Source of the DNA: JBHEMT01 sp046262435
Lineage (GTDB): Bacteria > Chloroflexota > Dormibacteria > Aeolococcales > Aeolococcaceae
NCBI GenBank assembly: GCA_046262435.1
Contig: JBHEMT010000091.1
Span: 1-11,420, forward strand
Length of the DNA: 11,420 bases
Direction: 5' to 3'
The notes beneath the pieces were generated by a model. That model saw nothing but the letters and a program-made list of their open reading frames with translations. It ran no database searches and was not told where the DNA came from. How positions within the stretch are numbered: the first letter of the stretch is position 1; every line of letters starts with the position of its first letter. Both the position numbers and the translations under genes were made by a program. This document shows, in pieces, positions 11,127-11,420 of the stretch.

Positions 11127-11420
11127 ATGGACGTCGCCGCACTGCTTCTCGACGGCGACATGCGCGGGCTCGCCCGCGCCATCCGGATGGTGGAGGAGCG
11201 CGATCCCGGCGTGCCCCACTTGCTCGCGTCGTTGCGCGGGCGCACCGTGCAGGCCCGCGTGGTGGGGGTCACCGGGCCTCCCGGGGCGGGCAAGAGCACG
11301 GTGTGCGACGGCGTCATCACGCGATGGCGGGCTGAGGGGCATCGCGTCGGGGTGATTGCGGTGGACCCCTCCAGCCCGTTCAGCGGCGGGGCCATTCTCG
11401 GCGACCGGGTGCGCATGCAG
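11127..11420 (+). CDS. meaB: MeaB/ArgK-type GTPase, methylmalonyl-CoA mutase chaperone (5' part, cut by window end)
   Basis: The first 98 codons are present and the frame is still open at the window edge; full MeaB proteins have a little over 300 residues. This SIMIBI-class P-loop GTPase protects and reloads the B12 cofactor of methylmalonyl-CoA mutase. Visible features are the N-terminal helix GLARAIRMVEERDPG (14-28), the Walker A loop GPPGAGKST (50-58) and the family-specific VDPSSPFSGGAILGDRVRM segment (79-97). The ATG at 11127 is preceded by a -10-like box rather than a Shine-Dalgarno site. Related GTPases serve other B12 acyl-CoA mutases (isobutyryl-, ethylmalonyl-CoA), which is the main alternative. 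Its presence implies that a B12-dependent mutase is encoded in the genome, possibly nearby to the right. This links to the succinyl-CoA ligase and acyl-CoA oxidation genes in this window. Confidence 0.92.
   Translation, partial: MDVAALLLDGDMRGLARAIRMVEERDPGVPHLLASLRGRTVQARVVGVTGPPGAGKSTVCDGVITRWRAEGHRVGVIAVDPSSPFSGGAILGDRVRMQ

Noticed and set aside
1..11420. Novel defence, mobile or biosynthetic system; CRISPR, insertion sequence, tRNA/rRNA
   Set aside because: No integrase, transposase, nuclease, toxin-antitoxin pair, regular repeat array or RNA gene could be recognised. Nearly all sequence is explained by conserved metabolic and envelope genes.

Overview
This window is a very GC-rich bacterial chromosomal segment, densely packed with housekeeping metabolism. 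It has no mobile element, CRISPR array, RNA gene or defence island that I could recognise. Frequent GTG starts (thiolase, two acyl-CoA dehydrogenases, the LCP protein and phosphofructokinase), GAGGAGG ribosome binding sites and apparent leaderless promoters fit an actinomycete or a high-GC Chloroflexota-type lineage such as Candidatus Dormibacterota. The LCP protein carries the G-x-G-G-x-x-H-D-G form of its domain, which I associate with the latter type, so I lean that way. This placement is an inference and not a demonstrated fact.

Layout, left to right. 3-890: sucD, succinyl-CoA ligase alpha subunit. 943-1245: a small acidic, repeat-bearing protein of unknown function, probably co-transcribed with sucD. 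1346-1939 (minus): a RimJ/RimL-like GNAT acetyltransferase. It is divergent from an operon of acyl-CoA dehydrogenase 1 (2013-3179), thiolase (3172-4344, 8-base overlap) and acyl-CoA dehydrogenase 2 (4350-5492). 5506-6837 (minus): a 12-helix MFS exporter, convergent with dehydrogenase 2 and divergent from acyl-CoA dehydrogenase 3 (6958-8100). After a 221-base gap with a palindrome and short repeats come an LCP (LytR-CpsA-Psr) cell-envelope protein (8322-10007) and, 7 bases later, a phosphofructokinase with pyrophosphate-type active-site residues (10015-11061). At the right edge is the 5' part of meaB (11127 to the window end), the GTPase chaperone of methylmalonyl-CoA mutase.

How the genes fit together. 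Three acyl-CoA dehydrogenases and a thiolase supply the first and last steps of acyl-CoA beta-oxidation. MeaB supports conversion of methylmalonyl-CoA to succinyl-CoA, and SucD turns succinyl-CoA into succinate with NTP formation. The neighbourhood therefore reads as fatty-acid, branched-chain amino-acid and propionyl-CoA catabolism draining into the TCA cycle. The hydratase and 3-hydroxyacyl-CoA dehydrogenase steps are not encoded here. The LCP, GNAT and MFS genes have no evident link to this pathway.

I did not find a clear undescribed multi-gene system. The most useful second looks are: dehydrogenase 2, which keeps its catalytic Glu but has lost conserved FAD-contact motifs; the D104/K124 phosphofructokinase; a shared -10/N7/ATG leaderless promoter geometry at three genes; the acidic GTL-repeat protein after sucD; and the Tyr/Gly-rich, Cys-pair tail of the LCP protein. 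There is no gene-free stretch over 300 bases; the longest gap is 8101-8321.
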